This document shows positions 1 through 8,691 of a stretch of DNA of 56,000 nucleotides, piece by piece. The notes beneath the pieces were generated by a model. It made no database searches. It was not told the origin of the DNA and worked only from the letters and a program-made list of their open reading frames with translations. Numbering within the stretch: the first letter of the stretch is position 1; every line of letters begins with the position of its first letter. This DNA comes from Tissierellia bacterium (GTDB lineage: Bacteria > Bacillota > Clostridia > Tissierellales > Peptoniphilaceae), in assembly GCA_012728295.1 (NCBI GenBank), contig JAAYFJ010000056.1:1-56000 (forward strand). Direction: 5' to 3'. The position numbers and the translations under genes were made by a program.

Positions 1-73
1 CCTCATTGTGATGGTACTGGTTGTAGATTTGTTTTATGTAATAATCGACCCTAGAATTAAGCTGGAGGAGTGA
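1..73 (+). CDS. oppB: peptide ABC transporter permease OppB, C-terminal end (partial)
   Basis: The reading frame starting at base 2 encodes 23 residues ending in VVDLFYVIIDPRIKLEE and a TGA at 71-73. A last membrane helix followed by a short tail containing DPRIK is typical of the C-terminus of OppB/DppB permeases. It lies directly before an OppC-type permease, as expected for a peptide importer operon. The rest of the gene is outside the window. Confidence 0.75.
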   Translation, partial: LIVMVLVVDLFYVIIDPRIKLEE

Positions 74-80
74 TGAAGAC

Positions 81-1226
81 ATGGAAAACAAATGGGATGT
101 TATTCAAGTAGATAAAGGTTTAAAAGAGAAACTATGGTCTAAAAATAGAACTTTCGCTGGAGATGTGTGGTTTCGTTTTAGTCATAAACGTAGCGCAGTA
201 GTTGGGCTATTAGTAGTATTATTAGTAGGGTTATTTGCTTTTGTAGGTCCTAAGTTTACAAATCATACTTATGATGCTCAAAATTTAAGTTTTGTAAATG
301 TGCCCCCGAATTTGAAAGTTACCCCTTATAATGGCAGCTTATATTATATTACGGGGAATCTAAAGGTCTTAGAAGTCTCTGGGAATGGTAAATTACTAGG
401 CGAGCTAAAGAAAGTAAGGGAAGATGACCCTAATAAAGAAATCGTTTTTGAAACAAAAGAAGGCGAGCTGAAATTAAGCTATAAACAAAAGCCGGCACGG
501 ATTGTAGATGGCAATGGTGAACGAATAGAAAACTTGAAATCCATGTGGAATAAATCATATATATTAGGAACTGATCAGCTAGGTAGAGATCTTTTAGCCA
601 GGTTGATGTATGGCAGTAGGATTTCCATAATTGTAGCCTTGGTGGCAACGGTGGTTAATATGACCATTGGAATTATTTATGGTGGGATTTCTGGTTTTAA
701 AGGCGGAATGGCAGATGTGATAATGATGAGGATTGTAGATATAATTAGCACAATTCCACTTACTCTATATGTAATATTAATAATGGTATTTTTAAATAGT
801 GGTTTTTTAAGCATAATTATTGCCCTATCCAGTGTATATTGGGTGAGCATGGCGAGGGTCGTGAGAGGACAAATATTCTCTCTAAAGCAACAGGAGTTTA
901 TTTATGCAGCTAAGACCATTGGCTCAACGAACAGGACCATCTTATTTAGACACCTTTTACCTAATGCCATGGGACCCATTCTAGTAACAGCTACTATGTT
1001 AATACCTTCAGCAATTTTTATGGAAGCTTTTATGAGCTTTATAGGCTTAGGAATTGCACCTCCTATGGCGAGTTTGGGAACCATGTGTAACGATAGTATT
1101 CAGACTTTAAAGTCTAGTCCATATCAACTGTTTTTGCCATCGCTAGTTATTTGTATCATAATGTTTGCATTTAACTACGTCGGAGATGGCCTAAGGGATG
1201 CACTTGATCCTAAATTGAAGAAGTAG
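81..1226 (+). CDS. oppC: oligopeptide ABC transporter permease OppC
   Basis: Inner-membrane permease that pairs with OppB to form the peptide channel. Of its 381 residues, about 38-57 form the first membrane helix. A long extracytoplasmic insertion of roughly 100 residues follows, then five or so further helices from about residue 180. The cytoplasmic coupling (EAA-type) loop is visible near residues 274-300, with AAKTIGSTNRTILFRHLLPN. The start is supported by GGAGGAG ten bases upstream. The insertion after helix 1 occurs in many Firmicute OppC proteins, so I do not regard it as a fusion. It is followed 10 bases later by oppD. Whether the substrate is di-, tri- or oligopeptide cannot be told from the sequence. 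Confidence 0.93.
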   Translation: MENKWDVIQVDKGLKEKLWSKNRTFAGDVWFRFSHKRSAVVGLLVVLLVGLFAFVGPKFTNHTYDAQNLSFVNVPPNLKVTPYNGSLYYITGNLKVLEVSGNGKLLGELKKVREDDPNKEIVFETKEGELKLSYKQKPARIVDGNGERIENLKSMWNKSYILGTDQLGRDLLARLMYGSRISIIVALVATVVNMTIGIIYGGISGFKGGMADVIMMRIVDIISTIPLTLYVILIMVFLNSGFLSIIIALSSVYWVSMARVVRGQIFSLKQQEFIYAAKTIGSTNRTILFRHLLPNAMGPILVTATMLIPSAIFMEAFMSFIGLGIAPPMASLGTMCNDSIQTLKSSPYQLFLPSLVICIIMFAFNYVGDGLRDALDPKLKK

Positions 1227-1236
1227 GTGACAATCC

Positions 1237-2250
1237 ATGACTTTATTAAAAATAGACAACTTAAAAACTCACTTTTATACACAATCGGGAATAGTGCAAG
1301 CTGTAAGGGGTATTTCCTTTGAGTTAAAGCAAGGAGATGCGTTAGGAATAGTAGGTGAGAGTGGTAGCGGTAAAAGCGTAGCGAATATGAGCATATTAAG
1401 ATTAAATGCTGCGAATGCAAAGATTGTGGAAGGCAGCATAATATTTAAGGATAGGGATTTATCGAAAGTGTCGCAAAAAGAAATAAGGAAGATTAGGGGA
1501 GAGGAAATATCCATGATTTTCCAAGATCCTATGAGTTCATTGAACCCACTAATCTCTGTGGGGAAACAAGTGGGAGAGATGATAAAAATCCATCGCAAGG
1601 ATATGACGGGCAAGGAAATTAAAGACAGAGTTTTAGAACTTTTCCATCTGGTGAGAATTCCGGAGGCGGAAAAGAGATATTCATCATTTCCACATGAGTT
1701 TTCAGGTGGTATGCGACAACGTGTTATGATAGCTATGGCATTGGCGCTAGATCCAGAAATACTTATTGCTGATGAACCAACTACGGCTTTAGATGTTACT
1801 ATCCAGGATCAGATTATAAAGCTATTGGCAAAGCTACAGAGAGAAAAGCAAATGTCCATAATTTTTATCACCCATGATTTAGCTGTTGTGGCCGAACTAT
1901 GTAATAGAGTAATAGTTATGTATGCGGGCATGATAATGGAAGAGGCTCCAATTGAGGCACTGTTTAAAAATCCAGCGCACCCATATACTATGGGATTATT
2001 TCATTCAATGCCTAGGGTTGATCAGCAGAAATCTCAGCGTTTAGAGCCAATTTTAGGTTCTCCACCAGATATGCTTAATCCACCTAAGGGATGCCCGTTT
2101 GCACCTAGGTGTAAATACGCTAGAAAGATTTGTGTAGAGGAGCTTCCACCTTTAGTAATAATTGGCGAAGGGCACAGTAGTCTTTGTTGGTTGCAAACTG
2201 AGGAAGGGTTATTACAGCAGGGAAATCCTTTCAGAAAAGAGGCGATATAA
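1237..2250 (+). CDS. oppD: peptide ABC transporter ATP-binding protein OppD
   Basis: One of the two cytoplasmic ATPases that drive peptide import. In the 337 residues the Walker A motif GESGSGKS is at 40-47, the ABC signature FSGGMRQR is near 155, and Walker B with the D-loop (LIADEPTTALD) follows. The C-terminal oligopeptide-specific extension holds a cysteine cluster (CPFAPRCKYARKIC) conserved in OppD/DppD proteins. The gene ends by overlapping the next start by one base (ATAATGA), implying translational coupling with oppF. Length and motif set are normal. Confidence 0.95.
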   Translation: MTLLKIDNLKTHFYTQSGIVQAVRGISFELKQGDALGIVGESGSGKSVANMSILRLNAANAKIVEGSIIFKDRDLSKVSQKEIRKIRGEEISMIFQDPMSSLNPLISVGKQVGEMIKIHRKDMTGKEIKDRVLELFHLVRIPEAEKRYSSFPHEFSGGMRQRVMIAMALALDPEILIADEPTTALDVTIQDQIIKLLAKLQREKQMSIIFITHDLAVVAELCNRVIVMYAGMIMEEAPIEALFKNPAHPYTMGLFHSMPRVDQQKSQRLEPILGSPPDMLNPPKGCPFAPRCKYARKICVEELPPLVIIGEGHSSLCWLQTEEGLLQQGNPFRKEAI

Positions 2251-3221
2251 TGAGCGACATAATGTTAGAAGTTAAAAATCTGAAAAAATATTTTCCCGTT
2301 AGAGGAAGCAAAGGTCGCTTTGTACATGCCGTAGATGATATTAGCTTTACAATAGAAAAGGGGAAAACACTAGGATTAGTAGGGGAAAGTGGCTGTGGTA
2401 AAAGCAGTTGTGCTCGATCTGTAATTCGTATTTACGACCCAGATTCAGGCACGATAGCTTTAGATGGAATAGATATTACAAAAATGAGCCAAAAGGAGTT
2501 GTTGCCATATAGGAAAAAGGTTCAAATGATATTTCAAGACCCATATTCTTCGTTAAATGCCAGGATGACAGTTCGTGATATTATAGCTGAACCATTAGTA
2601 GCGCATAATATTTGTAAGACAAAAGAAGAAAAAAATGAATTGGTTTTTGAAATGCTATATGCCGTTGGACTGTCTACAGAGCATGCTAACAGATATGCCC
2701 ATGAATTTTCAGGAGGGCAAAGACAGAGGATTGGTATTGCCAGGGCGTTGATATTAAAGCCGGGTTTAATAATTTGCGATGAGCCTATTTCAGCCTTGGA
2801 TGTTAGTATACAAGCACAGATAGTAAATATGCTTACGGAATTTCAAAGGCAATTAGGTCTATCATATCTTTTTATAGCCCATGATTTGTCTATGGTCAGA
2901 TACGTTTCTGATGATGTTGGGGTTATGTACTTGGGAAGAATTGTGGAATTATGCGAATCAGAGGAGATTTATAAGAATCCACTTCACCCATATACTGTGG
3001 GCTTATTGGCAAGTATTCCTGTTCCAGACCCTATTTTGAGGAAAAGTCAGGAAGAGAGTAGTATGAAGGGGGATTTACCGAGCCCAATAGACTTGCCTTC
3101 AGGCTGTAGATTTCACACCAGATGTCCTCATGTAATAGATATTTGCAAAGAAGTAGAACCATCGTTGGTAGAGGTGTCACCAGGTCATCAAGTGAGTTGT
3201 CACCTATATCATAAATACTAA
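2250..3221 (+). CDS. oppF: peptide ABC transporter ATP-binding protein OppF
   Basis: Second ATPase of the peptide importer, expected to form a heterodimer with OppD beneath the OppB/OppC channel. The 323 residues contain Walker A GESGCGKS at 45-52, the signature FSGGQRQR, and Walker B IICDEPISALD. The C-terminal tail carries the family cysteines (CRFHTRCPHVIDIC). It starts on the last base of oppD and is followed 18 bases later by the binding protein gene, which has its own GGAGG site. Confidence 0.95.
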   Translation: MSDIMLEVKNLKKYFPVRGSKGRFVHAVDDISFTIEKGKTLGLVGESGCGKSSCARSVIRIYDPDSGTIALDGIDITKMSQKELLPYRKKVQMIFQDPYSSLNARMTVRDIIAEPLVAHNICKTKEEKNELVFEMLYAVGLSTEHANRYAHEFSGGQRQRIGIARALILKPGLIICDEPISALDVSIQAQIVNMLTEFQRQLGLSYLFIAHDLSMVRYVSDDVGVMYLGRIVELCESEEIYKNPLHPYTVGLLASIPVPDPILRKSQEESSMKGDLPSPIDLPSGCRFHTRCPHVIDICKEVEPSLVEVSPGHQVSCHLYHKY

Positions 3222-3239
3222 GTTGAATGGAGGATTAAT

Positions 3240-4904
3240 ATGAAAAAGAAGAGTCTTAGTTTATTAATTGCATTATTGTTATTATTAACTTCAGTATTAG
3301 CTGGCTGTGGAGGGACAAATGAAGCGCCGCCTGCTGAAGACGCTGAAAAACCTGCTGAGGAAGCAACTCAAGAAGACGCTACAGGAAATCAAGAGATAAC
3401 TTTTGTATTAAGTAATGAGCCAGATGGACTAGATCCAAGTGTGACAAACAACTCATTTGCTTCACCATTTTTACTTAACTTATTTGAAGGTCTTGTTTCA
3501 ACCAATGAGAATGGCGAGTTAATCCCTGGCATCGCAGAGTCCTGGGAACCATCTGATGATGGTTTGACCTACACTTTCCATTTAAGACCTGACCTAAAAT
3601 GGAGCGACGGAACTCCTTTTACATCAAAAGATTTTGTATATACTTTTAACAGAATATTAAAACCTGAAACTACCGCTCAATATGTGGACTTCCTAACAGA
3701 TTATATTAAAGGTGCAAAGGAGATTTTTGAAGGTGGAAGTGGGGAATTAGGAGTTGAAACACCTGATGACAACACACTGGTATTCCATTTAATAAAACCT
3801 GCGCCATATTTTGTAAACATGTTAGGCATGTGGGTATATTTCCCTGTTCAGGAAAAGACTGTTGAAGAAAACATAGATCAGTGGACATTAAAGCCTGAAA
3901 CATACGTTTCTAACGGGCCTTTCAAAGTTGCAGAAATGAAGCTTGGTGAATCTGTAACACTGGTTAAGAACGAAAACTATTGGAACGCTGAAAAAGTAAA
4001 AGTTGAAAAAATTGTATTCAGATATATTAAGGATGAAGCAACTGCTTTGACAGCATTTGAAAGTGGAGAGGTAGATGGGATTAGAAGTATACCAAATGCC
4101 GATATTCCTAGATTGAAAGCAGAAAGCAACGAATATTATTCAATTCCTTCATTTGCAACAACTTACTATTTAATCAACAATAATAAAGCACCATATGATA
4201 ATCCTAAGGTAAGGGAAGCGTTGAACTTAGCCATTGATAGACAATCACTAATTGACAACGTATTGCAAGGTAACGCTGTGGTAGCTAATGCATTAGTATC
4301 TCCAGGTTATGCTGTTGATGGTAAAGATTTTGTAGATGGCAGAAGTGATTTTGGAATTTTACCAAATGGAGATGTGGAGAAAGCAAAGCAATTGTTAGCT
4401 GAAGCAGGTTATCCAAATGGAGAGGGATTCCCAACTATGCAGCTATCTTACTACTCTAACCCTCAGGTAAAAATACTAGTGGAATCACTTGCTCAAATGT
4501 TTAAGCAAAACTTAGGAATCAACGTTGAAATTTCAACTGAAGAGTGGGCAGTGTATTATGACAATGTAAAGGCATTTAATTATGAAGTTGCAGCAATGGG
4601 ATGGAGCGCAGATTATGCAAACCCAATGACTTTTTTACCATTGTTTAAAACAGGTGATGCCAATAATATTAGTGGATATTCAAATCCTGAATACGATGCG
4701 TTAGTAGAGAAGGCACAAGCGCAGACAGATGCAGCCGAAGCTATGAAGACAATGCAAGAAGCAGAAGCACTATTGATGAAAGACTATCCATTCCTACCAC
4801 TTTACCATAGATCCAACTCATTGATGATGAAAGATTGTGTAAAAGGTTGGTATATGGACTCACTGGGATTCTTAAGATTTGTTAATGCAGAGAAAGTACA
4901 ATGA
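3240..4904 (+). CDS. oppA: peptide ABC transporter substrate-binding lipoprotein OppA
   Basis: Extracytoplasmic receptor that delivers peptides to OppBCDF. The 554-residue protein starts with a lipoprotein signal peptide: charged KKK, a leucine-rich core and the lipobox LAGC with Cys23 as lipidation site. A Pro/Glu/Ala-rich flexible spacer (about 28-50) follows. The SBP family 5 fold then begins with LSNEPDGLDPSVTN and contains the typical AIDRQSLIDNVLQG stretch. It is the last gene of the operon and is followed by a strong hairpin terminator. Placing the binding protein last rather than first is common in Clostridia. Confidence 0.95.
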   Translation: MKKKSLSLLIALLLLLTSVLAGCGGTNEAPPAEDAEKPAEEATQEDATGNQEITFVLSNEPDGLDPSVTNNSFASPFLLNLFEGLVSTNENGELIPGIAESWEPSDDGLTYTFHLRPDLKWSDGTPFTSKDFVYTFNRILKPETTAQYVDFLTDYIKGAKEIFEGGSGELGVETPDDNTLVFHLIKPAPYFVNMLGMWVYFPVQEKTVEENIDQWTLKPETYVSNGPFKVAEMKLGESVTLVKNENYWNAEKVKVEKIVFRYIKDEATALTAFESGEVDGIRSIPNADIPRLKAESNEYYSIPSFATTYYLINNNKAPYDNPKVREALNLAIDRQSLIDNVLQGNAVVANALVSPGYAVDGKDFVDGRSDFGILPNGDVEKAKQLLAEAGYPNGEGFPTMQLSYYSNPQVKILVESLAQMFKQNLGINVEISTEEWAVYYDNVKAFNYEVAAMGWSADYANPMTFLPLFKTGDANNISGYSNPEYDALVEKAQAQTDAAEAMKTMQEAEALLMKDYPFLPLYHRSNSLMMKDCVKGWYMDSLGFLRFVNAEKVQ

Positions 4905-4939
4905 GGAATATAGAATTAAGATAGTAATTTACTATTTTG

Positions 4940-4967
4940 CCCGCCACGTTTGTGGCGGGTTTCTATT
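4940..4967 (+). terminator. Rho-independent terminator after oppA
   Basis: An eight-base-pair GC-rich stem, CCCGCCAC (4940-4947) with GTGGCGGG (4952-4959), has a GTTT loop and is followed by a T-rich run. It ends the opp operon. Confidence 0.9.
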
Positions 4968-4989
4968 TTTGTTGTTTATTAAGCATAAA

Positions 4990-5025
4990 GAAACACCTAT
5001 AAAGAAATTTCTTTATAGGTGTTTC
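4990..5025 (-). terminator. 36-base perfect palindrome, probable terminator of the minus-strand lipoprotein gene
   Basis: Positions 4990-5007 and 5008-5025 are exact reverse complements (GAAACACC at one end, GGTGTTTC at the other). The palindrome lies 16 bases past the stop of the minus-strand rhodanese lipoprotein gene. On that strand the stem is followed only by the T-rich TTTATGCTTAAT, so the terminator is plausible but not textbook. Confidence 0.6.
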
Positions 5026-5041
5026 AGAAAATTTAAGAATA

Positions 5042-6454
5042 TTAGTTGCTGGCAGGAGTTAATCCTTCCAAGCTATAATTACCATCAACTGTAAATTCTA
5101 AGGCATCAACGATAAATGGTTTGTATTTACTATCTGTATACTGAGCCATTCCGCCGATATTATAGATTTTACTCATATCCCATCCACGAGCCTTAAGAAT
5201 ATCCATTAACATTCCTACGCGGCCACCACTTTGACACATAAGCATTAGGGTTTTGTCTTTAGGGAATAGGACTTCTAATAGTTCGTCAGATTCATTATAG
5301 GTTGGAACTGGTTCTTTAGGTGTTCCACTATATAATTGAGGCTTGCCCTCTGTTCCTGCTTCAGCGTCGAAAATCATAGCGAAGAAAGGAACTACTTCAA
5401 AGTTTCGGAAGTGTTTTTTGATATAGTCTTCATAGTCGCGTAGGTCGATGTAATAAACATCGTCACGGCCTATAAAGTTGATGAAGTTCTCCGGAGTAAT
5501 TGCTGAACATGAAGGGGAGAAAGAATTGTCAGTACATGGAATCTCTGCGCTGTCTTTATCCGGTTTGAACATCTTAGTAGTGTCGACTGGAACAGGAAGG
5601 TTTGCAACTTTAGTAGTTGTTACTTCTTCGCCATCTGCAGGAGTTGTTTCTTCTTTAGATTCTTCTGCCTTTTCTTCAGTCTCTTCTTTTGCTTCTTCTT
5701 TTACTTCCTCAGCAGGTTTAGATTCTTCTGCAGGTTTCTCGCCAGTAAAGAACTCATCTGTTCCGTGGTATTCGTAAAGAGCTTGTAACATACGGATAAT
5801 GTTGTTTGCAGAAACTGAAGAACCTGTAAAGGTATCAATGGTATATGAGCTACGGCCATCACCAGATTGATATGCTGCTAAGTCAATATCATCCATTGTA
5901 CTTAAGTCTTTAATTTCTCCTAAACTCTTGTCAACAAAGTAAGGGATGAATTGAGTTTTGAAATCCTCAAAAGTTGCACCAGCTGGAGTTGGGTCTGAAT
6001 CTCCCCAGTTGCCTGGAGTATAGTGTCCATCAGAGTCCAAGTCATACGAAAGAGTTTTGATCTTCGCATCCTCAATTTTTCCAGATTCAGGCAGAGTTAG
6101 CTCAACATATGCAGTTTGCCAATAGTTATTGTCAGCTTGTCTACAAGTACAAGAAACATATGATATTTGGTATTTAATAAAGTTTCTAGCTTTAAACTTG
6201 TAGGTAACAAATCCATAAAAAGTGTCTTCGTTCTTTGGTCCGTCAATGTGTTTAATTGGGATTACAGCTACAGGGTTTGCCTTGGACCCTTCACCTAATG
6301 CTGCGCTCTCATTTAAAAACTTGTTGACATCCTCCAAAGAAATAGCTGCAGCTTCTGTTGATTTTGGCGCTTCAGCAGGTTTAGTACTACATCCTGCTAA
6401 GGATGATACCACTAACAACGCTATTAGCAGCCATAAAGTTAATTTTTTACTCAT
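5042..6454 (-). CDS. lipoprotein with a C-terminal rhodanese domain
   Basis: A secreted, lipid-anchored protein of 470 residues. The chosen ATG follows AAAGGAGGAAGCA and gives a clean lipoprotein signal MSKKLTLWLLIALL...LAGC (Cys22); a longer frame upstream has no comparable site. The N-terminal half is a domain I cannot name with certainty. It contains SYVSCTCRQADNNYW and a DTFTGSSVSANNIIRML segment resembling the threonine/serine loop of RnfG-type FMN-binding domains. A Glu/Lys/Pro-rich linker follows. The C-terminal part is a rhodanese (sulfurtransferase-like) domain with YYIDLRDYEDY and the active loop CQSGGRVG, so the catalytic cysteine is present. It is transcribed alone, divergently from the IclR gene. 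A role in extracytoplasmic sulfur or redox chemistry is inference. Confidence 0.85.
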   Translation of the reverse strand: MSKKLTLWLLIALLVVSSLAGCSTKPAEAPKSTEAAAISLEDVNKFLNESAALGEGSKANPVAVIPIKHIDGPKNEDTFYGFVTYKFKARNFIKYQISYVSCTCRQADNNYWQTAYVELTLPESGKIEDAKIKTLSYDLDSDGHYTPGNWGDSDPTPAGATFEDFKTQFIPYFVDKSLGEIKDLSTMDDIDLAAYQSGDGRSSYTIDTFTGSSVSANNIIRMLQALYEYHGTDEFFTGEKPAEESKPAEEVKEEAKEETEEKAEESKEETTPADGEEVTTTKVANLPVPVDTTKMFKPDKDSAEIPCTDNSFSPSCSAITPENFINFIGRDDVYYIDLRDYEDYIKKHFRNFEVVPFFAMIFDAEAGTEGKPQLYSGTPKEPVPTYNESDELLEVLFPKDKTLMLMCQSGGRVGMLMDILKARGWDMSKIYNIGGMAQYTDSKYKPFIVDALEFTVDGNYSLEGLTPASN

Positions 6455-6503
6455 TGCTTCCTCCTTTATTTTTTCGCTATTCATGTTTAACATGCGCTGT
6501 CAG

Positions 6504-6512
6504 ATTATACCA
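6504..6512 (-). promoter_or_regulatory. extended -10 promoter for the rhodanese lipoprotein gene
   Basis: On the minus strand the sequence reads TGGTATAAT, a full extended -10 (TGnTATAAT). Only a weak -35 (TTTATT) lies 16 bases upstream. It sits about 50 bases before the ribosome binding site of the lipoprotein gene. Confidence 0.6.
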
Positions 6513-6674
6513 CTTTTTGCAAACAAATAAACACAAAATGTATAAATAATTTAACACCTATTCATATATACACATAATAAAAATTCATAAAACTAACAGA
6601 ATTCGTCTAAATGCACATTTCACATATGCAAAAATATAATATAAGATTATTATTTTTAACAAATCAATATACTG

Positions 6675-6703
6675 TTGACAAAACTTCTTATAGGTAATAC
6701 AAT
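6675..6703 (+). promoter_or_regulatory. near-consensus sigma-A promoter of the IclR regulator gene
   Basis: TTGACA (6675-6680) and TACAAT (6698-6703) are separated by exactly 17 bases. The in-frame TTG at 6675 and ATG at 6702 overlap these boxes. Transcription from here would therefore exclude them as start codons and favour the TTG at 6756. Confidence 0.8.
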
Positions 6704-6755
6704 GGAACTACAAAATCGGAACGATGGTCCGGAAAATGGAAAAGGGGGTGTGAGT

Positions 6756-7541
6756 TTGTCAGAGAGAATAGTGGCGGTAGATAGAGCTTTAGAAATTTTG
6801 GAATTATTGCACAAGGAAAGAAGGCCTGTAGGAGTTTCAGAAATAAGCCGAGAACTGGGGTTAAACAAAAGCACGGTACACAGGTGTTTGGCCAGTTTGG
6901 AGTACAAAGGCTTTGTAAGGCAAGATTATGAAACTGGAAGATATAGCTTAGGAATGAAATTGTTAGCCATGGGATTGGGACTGAAAGAAGAGCTTAATGT
7001 CGTGGAACTAATTTCCAATCATACTAAATATTTACATGAGCAAACTGGAGAAGCTGTTAACGTGTCTGTGTTAGAAGAATCTCCAGAAAAAGGCTATCTA
7101 ACCATTATGGTACACAAGGAATGGAGCAGAAATAGCGTTCTTACTGCAAATCCTGACTTAGGGTCAAGTGTAGAAGCTTATACCTCTTCTGTAGGCAAGT
7201 GTCTATTAGCATTTAATCCTAACTACGATGAAAAGATAATGGAAGCCAATGGGTTTACTAAATATACTCCTAATACTATTAGCAGCATTGAAGAGTTTAG
7301 AAGGGAATTAGAAGAAGTAAGAAAAAACGGATATGCCATAGACAATCAGGAATTAGAAATAGGATTATTTTGTATTGGGGTGCCTATTTTCAACGGAAAG
7401 GGAGAAGTTATCGCAGGTATTAGTATTTCAGGTCCTGTTTCTAGAATCAAAGAAGGTAATTTAGAAGATAAAGTTAAATTATTAAAGGAAGTTTCTAAAG
7501 CAATAAGCGAAGATATTGGTGACCTTAAAATAACTAAATAA
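6756..7541 (+). CDS. IclR-family transcriptional regulator
   Basis: A 261-residue DNA-binding regulator. The N-terminal winged helix-turn-helix (VSEISRELGLNKSTVHRCLASLEYKGFV, about residues 28-55) is followed by the effector-binding IclR domain, which ends in GVPIFNGKGEVIAGISISGP. I place the start at the TTG at 6756, seven bases after AAAGGGGG. Earlier in-frame starts lie inside the promoter at 6675-6703. Immediately downstream are buk, ptb and a 2-oxoacid oxidoreductase, so it probably controls that fermentation unit in response to a 2-oxoacid or acyl compound; this is inferred from position only. Confidence 0.9.
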   Translation: MSERIVAVDRALEILELLHKERRPVGVSEISRELGLNKSTVHRCLASLEYKGFVRQDYETGRYSLGMKLLAMGLGLKEELNVVELISNHTKYLHEQTGEAVNVSVLEESPEKGYLTIMVHKEWSRNSVLTANPDLGSSVEAYTSSVGKCLLAFNPNYDEKIMEANGFTKYTPNTISSIEEFRRELEEVRKNGYAIDNQELEIGLFCIGVPIFNGKGEVIAGISISGPVSRIKEGNLEDKVKLLKEVSKAISEDIGDLKITK

Positions 7542-7543
7542 AT

Positions 7544-7561
7544 GGGCGACAAAAGTCGCCC
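7544..7561 (+). other. small hairpin between the IclR gene and buk
   Basis: GGGCGAC (7544-7550) and GTCGCCC (7555-7561) form a perfect seven-pair stem with an AAAA loop, directly after the IclR stop. No T-run follows at once; the nearest is about 16 bases on. It may weaken read-through or stabilise mRNA rather than terminate fully. Confidence 0.45.
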
Positions 7562-7621
7562 TCGTAGGGAAAAATTTTTAAAATAAAACAATCGGAACGG
7601 CGTTTTAGAAAGGAGGACTAA

Positions 7622-8683
7622 ATGAGAATTTTAGTTATCAACCCGGGTGGAACTTCCACAAAAATAGCAGTATATGAAGATGAAAAATTATTAATGAGTG
7701 GGCAGGTAGAACATACTCAAAAAGACTTAGAGACCTATGAAACGGTATTAGATCAATTGGACATGCGTATGAATGCAATGTTCGATGCCCTTGAAAACGA
7801 ACAGATACCTTTGGAAAGTATTGATGGTGTCAGTGGTAGAGGTGGATTGTTAAAGCCTATTCCTGGCGGAACTTATGCAGTTAATGAGGCGATGTTAGAG
7901 GATGTGGCAAATGCCATAAATGGAGAGCATCCTTCAAATCTCGGTTCTGCTATGGCTAAAGCAGTAGGAGATAAACTGGGAATTCCATCTTTTGTAGTGG
8001 ATCCTGTAAGCGTAGATGAGTTTGTGCCTGAAGCAAGGATTACAGGGCTGGAAGAAATTAGCAAGCATAGTTGGCTTCATGCCCTTAATCAAAAGGCAGT
8101 TGGAAGAAAAATTGCTGGTGAAATGGGGAAACAATATGAGGATGTCAATCTAATCATCGCACATTTAGGTTCGGGAATCTCTGTGGCAGCACATGAAAAA
8201 GGAAAGATGATTGACGGAAGTGGTGCAAGGTCTGATGGACCTTTTTCACCAGAAAGAACTGGCGGCCTTTTGACATATGATTTGGTAAACCTTTGTTTCA
8301 GTGGGAAATACACCCATGAAGAGTTAGTTAAAAAGATTTCCACGGCTTCAGGATTCTACGATTACCTAGGGACTAAGGATACTAGAGAGGTGGAAGCTAG
8401 AATAGATGCAGGAGATGAAAAAGCACAGCTAATATGGAATTCATTTGTATATCAGGTTGCAAAAGAAATTTGTCTTTACAGCGGTGTATTATTTGGAAAT
8501 GTTGACGGAGTGGGTATAACCGGAGGAATGAGCCACAGCAAAAGACTAGTGGAGGCTATTAGAGAGAGGGTCGAATTTTTAGCACCAGTTTTTGTAGTAC
8601 CTGGAGAGTTGGAAATGGAAGCGTTGGCAGCTGGAGCTTTACGGGTTCTAAGTGGGGTGGAAGATGTAAAGGAATATAAGTGA
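7622..8683 (+). CDS. buk: butyrate kinase
   Basis: Cytoplasmic kinase of the acetokinase family that converts acyl-phosphate plus ADP to the free acid plus ATP. The 353-residue protein begins with the phosphate-binding signature RILVINPGGTSTKIAVYED. It contains the family motifs IAHLGSGISVAAHEKGKMIDG and DGVGITGGMSHSKR, and its length is normal for Buk. The start follows AAAGGAGGACTAA. Ptb follows directly, so the pair forms the terminal ATP-yielding step. With a 2-oxoacid oxidoreductase next door, the natural substrates may be isobutyryl-, isovaleryl- or 2-methylbutyryl-phosphate rather than butyryl-phosphate. Confidence 0.94.
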   Translation: MRILVINPGGTSTKIAVYEDEKLLMSGQVEHTQKDLETYETVLDQLDMRMNAMFDALENEQIPLESIDGVSGRGGLLKPIPGGTYAVNEAMLEDVANAINGEHPSNLGSAMAKAVGDKLGIPSFVVDPVSVDEFVPEARITGLEEISKHSWLHALNQKAVGRKIAGEMGKQYEDVNLIIAHLGSGISVAAHEKGKMIDGSGARSDGPFSPERTGGLLTYDLVNLCFSGKYTHEELVKKISTASGFYDYLGTKDTREVEARIDAGDEKAQLIWNSFVYQVAKEICLYSGVLFGNVDGVGITGGMSHSKRLVEAIRERVEFLAPVFVVPGELEMEALAAGALRVLSGVEDVKEYK

Positions 8684-8691
8684 GGTGCAAG

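Larger units (their letters stand above)
6455..6755. other. divergent intergenic region with promoters for both flanking genes
   Basis: This 301-base AT-rich gap separates the rhodanese lipoprotein gene (minus) from the IclR gene (plus). It holds the leader of each gene, an extended -10 on the minus strand at 6504-6512, and a near-consensus promoter on the plus strand at 6675-6703. Between about 6520 and 6670 I see only AT-rich sequence, with no ORF, RNA fold or clear operator. Confidence 0.6.

Noticed and set aside
4879-5094. A 71-residue plus-strand ORF after oppA
   Set aside because: It starts inside oppA without a ribosome site and runs through two hairpins.
7542-7621. A riboswitch between the IclR gene and buk
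   Set aside because: Only one short seven-pair hairpin is present in 80 bases, and no conserved aptamer pattern is visible.
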